A DNA stretch of 64,000 nucleotides, taken from positions 310,001 through 374,000 of the forward strand of contig NZ_JASZYR010000001.1 in NCBI RefSeq assembly GCF_030316855.1, read 5' to 3'. A program made the position numbers and the translations under genes. Source of the DNA: Variovorax sp. J22P240. Lineage in GTDB: Bacteria; Pseudomonadota; Gammaproteobacteria; Burkholderiales; Burkholderiaceae_C. Shown here one piece after another: positions 42,990-52,069 of this stretch (its first letter is position 1; each line of letters opens with the position of its first letter). The notes below the pieces were generated by a model, which saw only the letters and a list, made by a program, of their open reading frames with translations, made no database searches and was not told the DNA's origin.

Positions 42990-44159
42990 ATGAATGCTGA
43001 AGACCCCGCTCGAAAGGGCCAGAGGCGTTTCGCCTCCGGGACCCATCGCTCTCATCGGGCCCGCAAGCGCAAGTCTCTGACGATTTTCTTCGTCACCGTA
43101 GTGATCGTCGCGGTGGTCATCGGGGCGGGCCTGCTTTATGAGTCGCCGCCCGAGCCGCTACCGGCGACCGCGGCCGCACCGGCCGGCAAGCCATCGGAGC
43201 GGACGGCCGCACTTGCGCCACTGAACCTGCCCGCCGACGATGCACCCCATGGATCTGCGATGGAATGGTGGTACTACAACGGCATCCTCGGCGCGAAGAC
43301 GGGCGATCGCTACGCCTTTCACATGGTCGTCTTCGTGGCCAACGGGCTGATCAAGCACACCGTCGTTCATGCGGCGTTGACCGACCTTCAAACCGGCAAG
43401 CGCTACGCCAGCCAGACCCGCACCGCCGGCATTCCCGCGACGAGCGTCGTCAATGGCTACGACTTCCGGCACGAGAAATGGCAGGCCACGGCATCGCCCT
43501 CATCCCATGTGTTGCGCGCGGCCTTCGACGGCGCTTCCATCGCTTTCGACTTGGGCACCTCAGGCCGGGTCGTCGCGCATGCCGCGCCGGGCTCGGACAC
43601 GCCGGGCATCCTGGACTTCGGCAAGAGCGGCATCAGCTACTACTACTCGCGCCCGCGTCTTCCGGCGCAAGGCAGCATCACCGTCGGAGGGAAGTCGCTG
43701 CAGGTGAGCGGTGACGTGTGGTTCGATCACCAATGGGGCGAGTTCGATGTGCTGACGCTGGGCTGGAACTGGTTCGCGCTTCACCTCGCGGACGGATCGG
43801 ACCTGATGCTCTACCAGTTGTTCGACATGGACCGCCGGAATGTCATGACGGCGGGCACGCTCTCGAACGCCAAGGGCGCGGTGCCATTCAAGGCAGGCGA
43901 GGTCGAACTGGTCCCGGGCAGCACCTGGACGAGCCCGAAGACGGGCATCCCCTACGTCGTCGAGTGGAAGATCAAGCTTCCATCGGGCGACCTCAACGTC
44001 AAGCCGTTCGTGGCCGACAGCGAATTTGATTCCAGCGGCACGAGTGCGAACGTCTATTGGGAAGGGGCAGTGAAAGCGACCGGCAGCATCGAAGGGCAGG
44101 GCTTCCTGGAGTTGAGCGGCTACGACCGATTGAGCGCGAGGCAAGCGAAAGGCAAGTGA
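42990..44159 (+). CDS. AttH/CrtC-like lipocalin-fold protein, membrane anchored
   Basis: A 389-residue protein. A basic N-terminus is followed by one transmembrane segment (about 31-51), then a Pro/Ala linker. The rest matches the AttH/carotenoid 1,2-hydratase family: GSAMEWWYYNGIL, FHMVVFVANGL, and the strong GDVWFDHQWGEFD. Some members hydrate carotenoids, but most AttH-like proteins have no proven function. No carotenoid genes are near. It stands alone between the catabolic operon and an unknown gene. Confidence 0.83.
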   Translation: MNAEDPARKGQRRFASGTHRSHRARKRKSLTIFFVTVVIVAVVIGAGLLYESPPEPLPATAAAPAGKPSERTAALAPLNLPADDAPHGSAMEWWYYNGILGAKTGDRYAFHMVVFVANGLIKHTVVHAALTDLQTGKRYASQTRTAGIPATSVVNGYDFRHEKWQATASPSSHVLRAAFDGASIAFDLGTSGRVVAHAAPGSDTPGILDFGKSGISYYYSRPRLPAQGSITVGGKSLQVSGDVWFDHQWGEFDVLTLGWNWFALHLADGSDLMLYQLFDMDRRNVMTAGTLSNAKGAVPFKAGEVELVPGSTWTSPKTGIPYVVEWKIKLPSGDLNVKPFVADSEFDSSGTSANVYWEGAVKATGSIEGQGFLELSGYDRLSARQAKGK

Positions 44160-44269
44160 TCCATTCCGTGCTGGAAGTCGCCATCGACTGAGTTTGTGAA
44201 AACAAAAGTTCCAATTTTCCTGTTTCCGGTGCGAAACTGTGGGGTATCGCAACACTCGGAAACCGAAGA

Positions 44270-45181
44270 ATGGCCAGCGGTGCGCCTGCGACTGGGCACG
44301 CCTTCCTGCGAGGCGAGCGTCGCCTGACTGTCCCCGAATACGTCGGGCTGGTGGCTTCGTGCCAAGCAGCCTTCGATGCGGCGATGAGCGAGTTGCCGCC
44401 ATCGAGCCAAGTCGACCTCTGGAACGCTTTTCATGCGGAGACATTTCTGCCGTCCAGTGGCAAGCGAATGCTGTGGGTGCTGCGACGGGGCGTGCTCGAT
44501 GACCTGGCGCCCAGAGTCGAAAGCATCCTGTCCCAGGACTGGCAGCCCGAGCCGACGGAGATCGAGCAACTGGTCTTCCGCGCGGTCCTCGAGGCGCTCG
44601 CGACCGGCCGGGAGCGACCGAGCGAAATCGCGGAGTTCTGCAACGAGATCCATGCTTGGCCGTCGGTACTGGGCGTGGCCGAATACCTGACGGGTAACCT
44701 GGCCGCCGCGGTCCGCATGGCGACGCTCGATGTCACGAGCGATCGCCAGCCGCGGCAGGTGCGCTTGCCCAGCTGGGCGCTCGTTGGAACGTTGCTCGAA
44801 GCCCTTGGCGCCGCTCCGGAGCCGTCGGTCGCGGCCCTGCTGCCTTTCACTGCGGCACTGGCCACCGTGCTCGGACCCAAAAAAGGGCGGCTCACGATCG
44901 AACACTCGCGATGCCTGGCCCGGCTTTACTTCGAGACGGACGCGGGGCGGCGCGCATCTGTGCTGGAAGTTGCGTTGCGGGCCGGCCTGGAGGCCGATCC
45001 ACAGCGCACGCCATCGGGCGACGACGATGACAAGGTTCGCAAGCTGTTGCGGGGGCTACAGGCGCTCCAGCTTCTCCAGATGACCGCAGCGGAGCAGAAG
45101 ATTCGCTGGACTGTGCTCACCTTGCGCCATCTACCGCCTGGCCAGGCCGCGAATGAATTGATCTCCTCCTACTTCAAGTGA
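44270..45181 (+). CDS. Unknown helical protein
   Basis: A 303-residue protein that I do not recognise. It is almost entirely predicted helix, rich in Leu and Ala, without a signal peptide or membrane segment. Several stretches have a repeat-like rhythm (VFRAVLEALATGRERP, LVGTLLEALGAAPEP). The 110 bases before it are AT-rich for this region. It converges with the cupredoxin-like gene, 19 bases apart. Confidence 0.6.
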   Translation: MASGAPATGHAFLRGERRLTVPEYVGLVASCQAAFDAAMSELPPSSQVDLWNAFHAETFLPSSGKRMLWVLRRGVLDDLAPRVESILSQDWQPEPTEIEQLVFRAVLEALATGRERPSEIAEFCNEIHAWPSVLGVAEYLTGNLAAAVRMATLDVTSDRQPRQVRLPSWALVGTLLEALGAAPEPSVAALLPFTAALATVLGPKKGRLTIEHSRCLARLYFETDAGRRASVLEVALRAGLEADPQRTPSGDDDDKVRKLLRGLQALQLLQMTAAEQKIRWTVLTLRHLPPGQAANELISSYFK

Positions 45182-45200
45182 CCACGAGCGTGGGGTTCCT

Positions 45201-45881
45201 TCAGATCCGCTTGCGCCGAGGCACCACGTTGAGTTGCAGCGTCGCCTTTGCGGGAGCGTCGCCGAGCAAGGCCTGCAGCGGCGCGATGTCGATAAGCTGG
45301 TCCGCGTGCCAAACCTTGATCGATGCGGCCCCTTCGGGAACGTCGAGCGTGACGAGGCCGTCGGCACCCGTCAGTGCGGCCCAGGGCGAGTCGCTCACAT
45401 AGACATGTCCGCGCATCGAGTTGTGCAGATGGCAGCCGAGCAGCACGGCGCCGGGCTTGTCGAAGGTGGCATCGGCCGTCTTGCCTGGCTTGCCTTCGGG
45501 CTTGGCCCCGATCATCAATTCGAAACCGCCGGCCGGACCGGCATCGAATTGCGCGACGCCCGCGGCGGAGGCGCGCACATGGTGCTCCCACGGATCGTTG
45601 TTGACGAAGCGCGCCTTGGCACCGACGGAGACCAGGCTCACGGCCGGAACGAAGCGCATCTTTTCCTGGCTGATCGTCACTTCCCTGGGCAGCGGCTTGG
45701 CGGGCAGGGCCTTCGATGCGCTAACCACGACGACGACCGCATCGACGACGGGCTGACCGTCCTTGTCGAGCACGCTGACTTGCAGCGGCGTCGCCCCACA
45801 GAGTGCGCACAGCAGCGCGCCGGCGACCGCGACGATGGCGTTGCGCATGGTCGGCATGCGCAAAGGGGAGAGGGTGTGCAT
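45201..45881 (-). CDS. Exported cupredoxin-like protein
   Basis: A 226-residue protein if it starts at 45881, four bases after the lipoprotein stop; a second ATG at 45857 begins nearer the signal peptide (MRNAIVAVAGALLCALCGA). The mature part has a plastocyanin-like fold: VSVGAKARFVNNDPWEHHVRAS and GAVLLGCHLHNSMRGHVYV in the order seen in blue-copper-like proteins, where His, Cys and His could bind copper. A later segment (LVTLDVPEGAASIKVWHADQ) is typical of methylamine-utilisation-type exported proteins. It is transcribed with the small lipoprotein upstream. Confidence 0.78.
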   Translation of the reverse strand: MHTLSPLRMPTMRNAIVAVAGALLCALCGATPLQVSVLDKDGQPVVDAVVVVVSASKALPAKPLPREVTISQEKMRFVPAVSLVSVGAKARFVNNDPWEHHVRASAAGVAQFDAGPAGGFELMIGAKPEGKPGKTADATFDKPGAVLLGCHLHNSMRGHVYVSDSPWAALTGADGLVTLDVPEGAASIKVWHADQLIDIAPLQALLGDAPAKATLQLNVVPRRKRI

Positions 45882-45885
45882 GCGC

Positions 45886-46296
45886 TCAGAGCTGGTTCGT
45901 CTTGATGACGTGCCAGACCTTGTTGTAGTTGTCGCCGTAGACGTCGCCGGGGTCCTGGTCTTCGGGCCAGGTGTAGAGCGGCTGGCCCTTGAAGGCCCAC
46001 TGCTTGCGGCCGTCATCGCGGGCGATCACCGAGAGACTGCCGCTTGGCTTGGCGCCTTCGGCCGCCATGACCGGCGGCCACTTCACCGCGCAGTCGCCAT
46101 TGCAGACCGAGCGGCCGCTGTTGGGGGCATCCTTGTCGAAGGTATAGAGCGTGAGACCCTTGTCGTTGACCAGAATGCCGTTGGCGACTTTCACGGTCGA
46201 GACGTCCTTGGACGCGACGGGCGCGGCAGGCGGCCTGGTCGCGCAGCCGGCAATCAGGGTCAGGGTGAGGGCGAGACTGGCAACGGCAATGCGCAA
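45886..46296 (-). CDS. Small lipoprotein with secreted Y-x4-D type repeats (COG4315)
   Basis: A 136-residue lipoprotein. The start is a TTG at 46296, with AAGGAG six bases upstream; no ATG fits. The signal peptide ends in the lipobox L-I-A-G-C, so the mature protein begins at C18. The domain shows ILVNDKGLTLYTFDKDAPNSGRS, then CNGDCAVKWPPV and WAFKGQPLYTWPEDQDPGDVYG, the repeated pattern of the COG4315 lipoprotein family, whose role is unknown. It probably forms a two-gene unit with the cupredoxin-like gene. Confidence 0.85.
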   Translation of the reverse strand: MRIAVASLALTLTLIAGCATRPPAAPVASKDVSTVKVANGILVNDKGLTLYTFDKDAPNSGRSVCNGDCAVKWPPVMAAEGAKPSGSLSVIARDDGRKQWAFKGQPLYTWPEDQDPGDVYGDNYNKVWHVIKTNQL

Positions 46297-46497
46297 GATG
46301 GGCTCCTTTGGATTCGTTGAATAGGGGAGATCGCCCCGCATTAAACATTTCGATACAGTTTTTCCCTTGTGCAATTTGTCACGCCCCGAATGCTTTCGTT
46401 TGCGCGGATCGAAGGAAGCGTCGTGGTATAGCTCGGCATACGATCGGCGGTGACACTCTGTGCGACTCGTGCCGAACAATCTTGAACAGCGAGCGAC

Positions 46498-47895
46498 ATG
46501 ACAGCTTCTTTGCCAGGCTGCGCGCAAGGATGGGCATTGCTGATGGGCATGACGCTGGCCCTCGGCGCCTGCACCACTTATGGGGTGGTCGAGAATGTGC
46601 CGTTGCCTGCGGGCGGCCACGCTGGCCCTGCCTATTCGTTGGGCGAATTCGTCGAGAAGCACCATCGACGTTCCGACGAGTTGATTCTGGCCGTTGCGTT
46701 CTCGGGTGGCGGCACGCGAGCCGCAGCCCTGTCCTACGGTGTCATGCAGGAGCTGCGTGATACCCGTGTGCAGATGAACGGCAAGGAGCAAAGCCTGCTC
46801 GATACGGTCACCGTCATCAGTTCTGTTTCCGGGGGAAGTTTCACATCGGCCTACTACGGCCTCTACGGCGATCGCATCTTCGTCGACTACGAGGAGCGAT
46901 TCCTCCGCAGCGACGTTGAAGGTGCACTGCTGCGCGGGCTGTTGAATCCCGTGCGCTGGTTCAGCAGCCACGGCCGCACCGAAATGGCGGTTTCGTACTA
47001 CCGGCAATCGCTTTTCGGCGATGCGACTTTCGCCGACCTGGTCAAGCGCGATGCACCGTTGATCCTCATCAACAGCTCCGACCTGAGTTCGGGCGGGCGC
47101 TTTTCGTTCGTCCAGGAATACTTCAGCCTGATGTGCTCGGACCTCGGCAGCTTCCCGCTGGCGCGCGCCGTCACTGCCTCGAGCGCCGTGCCGGTGCTGT
47201 TCGGGCCGGTCGTGCTGCAGAACTATGCTGGCTGCGCTCGCGGCATGCCCCCCTGGCTCGCGGCTGCGAAGCAACGCGACAGTGACAACGACTACTTGAG
47301 CATGGTCGTGCAGGATGACCTCTCGTACGAGAACAAGGTCAAACACAAATACGCCCAACTGGTCGATGGCGGGATCACCGACAACCTGGGTCTTCGCGCA
47401 CTGATGGACGCCGTCGATTTGACCGGTGGTGCGCAGAAGTACGTCAGGACTCTCGGCATCGCGACACCGCGCCGCATCGCCATCATCTCGGTCAATGCGG
47501 CGGCCGATGCGTCCGGGGGCATCGGAGAGAGCAGTCGGGAGCCGACTTTCGAGCAGACGATGAATGCCGTCACCAATGTCCAATTGCATCGCTACAACGT
47601 GGCAACGCTTCAGCAGACGCAGCAAAGCCTCGACCGCTGGACCCGCGAGCTCTCGACGCCCGAACTGCCCGTGAGCTCGTACTTCATTCGACTGAGCTTC
47701 GAAGACGTGCGCGATCTGCCGCTGCGCCGCTTCCTGAACGAGATCCCGACCAGCTTCGCGCTGGACAAGGAGCAAGTGGCGAGGCTGATTGCCACCGGCC
47801 GCGAGTTGCTGCGCAACAGTCCGGACTATCAGCGCCTGCTGGCCGGCCTGCATGCACGGCCAGACACGGTCGTGCCGAAAGCCATCGCGCCCTGA
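46498..47895 (+). CDS. Patatin-like phospholipase lipoprotein
   Basis: A 465-residue protein. The signal sequence ends in a lipobox at C25 (LALGAC). The patatin fold has the oxyanion motif FSGGGTRAAALSYG (about 70-82), the nucleophile serine S112 in SSVSGGSF, and the catalytic aspartate in LVDGGITDNLG. It is likely an acyl hydrolase at the cell envelope; the lipid substrate is unknown. It is divergent from the small lipoprotein across 200 bases. Confidence 0.88.
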   Translation: MTASLPGCAQGWALLMGMTLALGACTTYGVVENVPLPAGGHAGPAYSLGEFVEKHHRRSDELILAVAFSGGGTRAAALSYGVMQELRDTRVQMNGKEQSLLDTVTVISSVSGGSFTSAYYGLYGDRIFVDYEERFLRSDVEGALLRGLLNPVRWFSSHGRTEMAVSYYRQSLFGDATFADLVKRDAPLILINSSDLSSGGRFSFVQEYFSLMCSDLGSFPLARAVTASSAVPVLFGPVVLQNYAGCARGMPPWLAAAKQRDSDNDYLSMVVQDDLSYENKVKHKYAQLVDGGITDNLGLRALMDAVDLTGGAQKYVRTLGIATPRRIAIISVNAAADASGGIGESSREPTFEQTMNAVTNVQLHRYNVATLQQTQQSLDRWTRELSTPELPVSSYFIRLSFEDVRDLPLRRFLNEIPTSFALDKEQVARLIATGRELLRNSPDYQRLLAGLHARPDTVVPKAIAP

Positions 47896-47906
47896 CCCCG
47901 CCCTTG

Positions 47907-49214
47907 CTACCCGGACGAACGCAGTCTTCGTTCGGCCCGCTCGCGCAGCAGGTCGTAGATCGGCGGGATGCCGAGCAGGTTCATCACCACCATGGCGCCA
48001 AAGCAGGCGGCCAGCATCGGCAGCAGCAGATTGACGCTGCCCGTCATCTCGACGGCCAGGCAGATGCCCGTCAGCGGCGCACGGACGACCGCGGTGAAAA
48101 ATGCCGCGAGGCCGACCACGGCGTAGGCGGTCGGCGACGCACCGGCCGGAAACCACTCCCCATACAGGCGACCGAACACGAGGCCGATTTGTGCGCCGAG
48201 AACCAGCATCGGCGCGAACAAGCCGCCGGGCGTGCCCGCCGCATAGGAGATGGGACCGAGCGCGAAGCGGATGACGAAGATCAGGGCGATCGTGGACAGG
48301 GAGCCGGCATTGAGCAGCGTCTGCTGCGTGAGCGCGTCACCGCCCCCGACCCATTGGGGTGCCAGCCAGGCCAGGAGGCCGACCCCGCCACCGATCAGCG
48401 CCGCCCGCGCCGTGACTGGAAGTCCGCCGGCCCGGTCGGCCACTGCCAGCGCGCCCATGACCGCGCGCGTGTAGGCGGCGGCCGCGAGCGCGGCAACGAC
48501 ACCGAGGGTCACATGGACCGGCACCGTCGCGAAACCCGGAAACGGTTGCGCCGGCACGGCGAAATCCGGCTCCACACCCACGAACACGCGCGACACTGCG
48601 ATGGCGCTCGCCGAGGCGCCCAACGCGGCGGCCGCCGTGCGCGTATCGAAACGCCGCAGCAATTCCTCCAGGACGAACACCGCGCCGGCGATCGGAGCAT
48701 TGAAGGCCGTAGCGAGTCCGGCGCCCGCGCCGGCGGCGAACAGCACCCGGGCGTCGACTTGACCGCGGCGGAACAGCCGGCCGATCACGTCGGCGATCGA
48801 GTGACCCATCTGCACGCTAGGTCCTTCACGCCCGAGGGCCAGGCCGGATCCGATGGCAAGCACGCCTCCGACGAACTTGACGATGGCAGTGCGCACGGGC
48901 CTGCCCGGTTCGCCGCCGCTGATCGCCGCCTCGACCTCGGGTATGCCGCTGCCTGCCGCGGCCGGGGAAATCCGGCTCACCAGGGCTGCCGCAACGGCAG
49001 TGGCTCCAGCGGCGCCGGCGACAACAAGCAGTAGGCCCAAGAGCCCCTCCTGGTGCGCTCGCGCAATGAACTCATCTCGCAGGGCATCGGCCTGTTGAAG
49101 CAGGAGCCGGAATACGGCGCAGACGAGCCCGGTGACGCATCCCACGAGCAGCGACAGCAGCGCGAGAACCAGCGTACCGGCTCTGCTCTCGTCCTGATCG
49201 GGGCTTGGCGCCAC
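47907..49214 (-). CDS. ClC-family chloride channel or chloride/proton antiporter
   Basis: About 435 residues if it starts at GTG 49214, just after the regulator stop; the open frame runs further into the regulator gene, but that part looks like a shadow. About ten membrane helices are seen. The chloride-path motifs are GSGIPE and GREGPSVQMG; the later LPIGLFAPML-type motif appears as GTPGGLFAPML. Without a closer alignment I cannot say if it is a channel or an exchanger. It follows a receiver-only regulator on the same strand, probably in one operon. Confidence 0.88.
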   Translation of the reverse strand: MAPSPDQDESRAGTLVLALLSLLVGCVTGLVCAVFRLLLQQADALRDEFIARAHQEGLLGLLLVVAGAAGATAVAAALVSRISPAAAGSGIPEVEAAISGGEPGRPVRTAIVKFVGGVLAIGSGLALGREGPSVQMGHSIADVIGRLFRRGQVDARVLFAAGAGAGLATAFNAPIAGAVFVLEELLRRFDTRTAAAALGASASAIAVSRVFVGVEPDFAVPAQPFPGFATVPVHVTLGVVAALAAAAYTRAVMGALAVADRAGGLPVTARAALIGGGVGLLAWLAPQWVGGGDALTQQTLLNAGSLSTIALIFVIRFALGPISYAAGTPGGLFAPMLVLGAQIGLVFGRLYGEWFPAGASPTAYAVVGLAAFFTAVVRAPLTGICLAVEMTGSVNLLLPMLAACFGAMVVMNLLGIPPIYDLLRERAERRLRSSG

Positions 49215-49221
49215 CTGGTTG

Positions 49222-49662
49222 TCACCCGAGCGGACCGCCGCCGGCAGAGGCGTCGTCGATGATGACCGGGCCGGACATGGAATGCGCGAACGTGGACTCG
49301 CAACGCAGGGCCTTGTAGATGGCATCCAGCAATTGCTGCTGCGGGTAGGGCTTCTGCAGGAAGTCCACGGCGCCGTCCCGGATGGCCTGGACCGCCGTCG
49401 AAATGTCGACGCTACCGCTGACGAACACGATCGGCATCTGGACGCCCATTTCCTGCAGTCGTTTCTGCAGCGCGAGCCCGTTCATCCACGGCATGCGCAA
49501 GTCCAGCACCAGGCAGCCACGCCAAGCGGGGTCGAAGGCGGCCAGGAACTCGAACGCCGAACCGAAGACTGCGGCCGCGAGTCCGACCGCAACGACCAAC
49601 TCGCGAATCGAGTCGCGACAGGCGTCGTCGTCGTCAATGATGAATACGGTGGGTTCGCTCAC
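49222..49662 (-). CDS. Receiver-only (CheY-like) response regulator
   Basis: A 146-residue protein from GTG 49662 with GAAGG upstream. It has the acidic residues D10-D12, phosphoacceptor D54 (LVLDLRM), a serine in FVSGS and the lysine in QKPYPQQQL. The receiver resembles the FixJ group, but no DNA-binding domain follows; only a short tail (SMSGPVIIDDAS) remains. It must act by protein contact or pass phosphate on. The ClC gene starts eight bases after its stop. Confidence 0.87.
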   Translation of the reverse strand: MSEPTVFIIDDDDACRDSIRELVVAVGLAAAVFGSAFEFLAAFDPAWRGCLVLDLRMPWMNGLALQKRLQEMGVQMPIVFVSGSVDISTAVQAIRDGAVDFLQKPYPQQQLLDAIYKALRCESTFAHSMSGPVIIDDASAGGGPLG

Positions 49663-49880
49663 GGACTGCCTTCGGAAGGGCGCGCCGAGCAGGGCCTGAT
49701 CCTTCGATGCCCAACACTTTTGCCCTTGCGCTGGAAGTCCTGCACCGTAACCGCAGATGGTGTTTTTCGATATTGGCCATTGGTACGATGGCACGACATT
49801 TGTGCCGTCGCCGCAACACAATATGTTCTGCAACCGATTTCGCGGCCATCGCCCCGAATCTGCAACCCTTCGGACATGTC

Positions 49881-50564
49881 GTGACTGCTCTCACACTGCA
49901 CTACCACCCGCTCTCGTCCTACTGCCACAAAGTGTTGATCGCGGTCGACGTGTTGGGCATTGCCATCGACAAGCGACTGCTCGATCTGGCCGACCCCGCA
50001 GAGCGAGCGGCCTACCTGGCGTTGATTCCCACGGGCAAGATGCCGCTGCTGGTGGACCAGGGCCGCCCCGTCCCCGAGACGAGCATCATCATCGAATACC
50101 TGCAGCGCCACCATGCAAGCTCTGGCCGCACCCTCATCCCGCACGACCCGGACGCCGCGCTCGATGTGCGCTTATGGGACCGGATCTTCGACCTGTACGT
50201 GATGACGCCGATGCAGGAGTGCACCGCCGATCTTCTGCGGCCGGAAGGAGATCGCGACGGCGCGAAGAGGGCGCGAGAAGGTCTTTCGTCGGCTTATGCG
50301 TTCATCGACCGCCACCTCGAAGGGCGAACCTGGGTGAGCGGCGATGCGTTCAGCCTGGCCGACTGCGCTGCAGCGCCGGCCTTGTTCTATGCCGTGACCT
50401 ACGTCCCGCTGCGGCCGCAGCACGTGCGCCTGGCGGCTTACTTCGAGCGCCTCATGGAACATCCATCGGTGGCGCTCACCATCGATCAGGCGCGTCCCTA
50501 CTTCAAGTTCTACCCTGGGCGTGAAGGTCTGTCCCGGCGCTTCTTCGACCCGATGGATCGTTGA
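49881..50564 (+). CDS. Glutathione S-transferase family protein
   Basis: A 227-residue protein starting at GTG 49881 (TALTLHYHPLSSYCHKV). The N-terminal thioredoxin-like domain has SSYCHKVLIA as its active-site start and the gamma-glutamyl site PVPETSIIIEYL. The C-terminal helical domain has DAFSLADCAAAPALFYA. The in-frame sequence upstream to 49707 has no good start. The substrate is unknown. Confidence 0.88.
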   Translation: MTALTLHYHPLSSYCHKVLIAVDVLGIAIDKRLLDLADPAERAAYLALIPTGKMPLLVDQGRPVPETSIIIEYLQRHHASSGRTLIPHDPDAALDVRLWDRIFDLYVMTPMQECTADLLRPEGDRDGAKRAREGLSSAYAFIDRHLEGRTWVSGDAFSLADCAAAPALFYAVTYVPLRPQHVRLAAYFERLMEHPSVALTIDQARPYFKFYPGREGLSRRFFDPMDR

Positions 50565-50640
50565 AGCGCCGCGAAGTCAGCGCCGCGTTGGATACACGCA
50601 GCCACCGCGCGGGCAGTGAGGCTTGCAGCAATAACGAAGA

Positions 50641-50672
50641 GCCCTTCGGAGATTGATGATCTTCCGAAGGGC
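50641..50672. terminator. Hairpin between gst and aroG
   Basis: GCCCTTCGGA / TCCGAAGGGC form a perfect ten-base-pair stem with a 12-base loop in the 269-base gap between two convergent genes. On the minus strand it is followed by TCTTCGTTATT, a weak U-tract, so it may end aroG transcripts about 160 bases after their stop. Confidence 0.5.
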
Positions 50673-50833
50673 CCTCGCAGCCTTGGAGTACCTGAGTGGA
50701 GTTGCCGAGGCCGTGAAAGCAATATGGTCCGGGCGATGGAATCCAGGACTCAGCGGGACGCTGAAGGCGCAGACAGACAAGTCCTACCGGCACGGGGGGA
50801 CCTTCTGAAGGGTGCGACGGTAAAACCGCTGAG

Positions 50834-52009
50834 TCAGCCCGTCGGGCCTCCGCGGAATCCGGGACTGCTCTTGCGCCGGCTACGCACGGCATTCGCCAAG
50901 TCGTCCAGGACCGGGACTGTCTGCGTAAAGCTGATGCAGGCATCTGTGATCGAGACGCCGTGCTTGGGCGGCACGCCGGGAATCAGGTCCTGTCGGCCTT
51001 CCTCAAGATGACTTTCGATCATCACTCCGGTGATGCGCGAGTCGCCCGCGGAGATCTGCTCCGCCACGTGGTGCGCCACGGCGATCTGCCGCTGGTGCTG
51101 CTTGCTGCTGTTGCCGTGCGAGACGTCGATCATGACCTGCTCCGCCAAGCCATTGGCGCGCAGAGCCGCACAACTCGCGGCCACGTCGATGGCCGAATAG
51201 TTCGGCGCCTTTCCGCCGCGGAGGATTACGTGGCAGTCGTCGTTGCCGCGGGTCTCGAAGATTGCGGCCATCCCCATCTTGGTCATGCCCATGAATGCGT
51301 GCGGAGCCCTCGCCGCAAGGATGGCATCGGCGGCCACCTTAATGCTCCCGTCGGTCCCGTTCTTGAAGCCCACCGGACAGCTGAGCCCCGAGGCGAGCTG
51401 GCGATGGCTTTGGCTCTCAGTGGTTCGGGCCCCGATGGCGCCCCAGGCAATCAAATCGGCGATGAACTGAGGACTGAGCAGGTCGAGAAACTCGGTGCCC
51501 GTCGGCAGCCCCAGCAGCGTCAACTCCAGAAGCAGGCGCCGAGCACGTTCGAGGCCTTCGTTGATCGCGAAGCTGCCGTCGAGGTGCGGATCGTTGATGT
51601 AGCCCTTCCAGCCGACCGTCGTGCGCGGCTTCTCGAAATAGGTGCGCATGACGATCAGGAGGTCGTTTTCGAGATCGTCGGCCACCTTCTTCAGCCGGTG
51701 GGCATATTCGATGGCCTGGTCGTGGTCGTGGATCGAGCAAGGTCCGACCACGACGATCAGCCGGTCATCGCGTCCGTGCAGGATATCGGCAATCGCCGCG
51801 CGGCTCTGCTCCACCAGCGCGAGCGTGTTGTCCAGAACCGGGACCCTTTCCTGCAGGAGCGCCGGCGTCATCAGTGGCCGAACCGCGCCGATGCGAACGT
51901 CGTCAATGCGAGTGGTATCGATCGTGCTGTCGCGGGAACCGATCTCGGCATCGTGGAGGGGGTCGTCGAGCTTCGGCATGTTGTGCGCATCGGTTGAGGA
52001 AGCGGCCAT
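50834..52009 (-). CDS. aroG: 3-deoxy-7-phosphoheptulonate synthase, class I
   Basis: A 391-residue enzyme that joins phosphoenolpyruvate and erythrose 4-phosphate, the first step of aromatic amino acid synthesis. Blocks include VVVGPCSIHDHDQAIEYAHRL (metal and PEP region, 20 residues quoted), MRTYFEKPRTTVGWKGYIND, GARTTESQSHRQLASGLS, PVGFKNGTDG and MIDVSHGNSSKQ. The N-terminal extension (DDVRIGAVRPLMTPALLQE) is the feedback-site region of AroF/G/H. Which amino acid inhibits it cannot be read. A start at 51979 is possible. Confidence 0.96.
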   Translation of the reverse strand: MAASSTDAHNMPKLDDPLHDAEIGSRDSTIDTTRIDDVRIGAVRPLMTPALLQERVPVLDNTLALVEQSRAAIADILHGRDDRLIVVVGPCSIHDHDQAIEYAHRLKKVADDLENDLLIVMRTYFEKPRTTVGWKGYINDPHLDGSFAINEGLERARRLLLELTLLGLPTGTEFLDLLSPQFIADLIAWGAIGARTTESQSHRQLASGLSCPVGFKNGTDGSIKVAADAILAARAPHAFMGMTKMGMAAIFETRGNDDCHVILRGGKAPNYSAIDVAASCAALRANGLAEQVMIDVSHGNSSKQHQRQIAVAHHVAEQISAGDSRITGVMIESHLEEGRQDLIPGVPPKHGVSITDACISFTQTVPVLDDLANAVRSRRKSSPGFRGGPTG

Positions 52010-52069
52010 TGTCCATCAGCGACAGCTCGCAACGGAGCAGCACAACTCGGACGGCTTCGTGGACGTTCC

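Noticed and set aside
45886..48156. A 756-codon minus-strand frame containing the small lipoprotein
   Set aside because: Only the last 136 codons are real, from the TTG at 46296; the rest is antisense to the patatin gene.
50503..50943. Open frame of 146 codons between gst and aroG on the minus strand
   Set aside because: No ribosome site or family resemblance, and it overlaps both neighbours; the interval is better explained as a 3' region with a hairpin.
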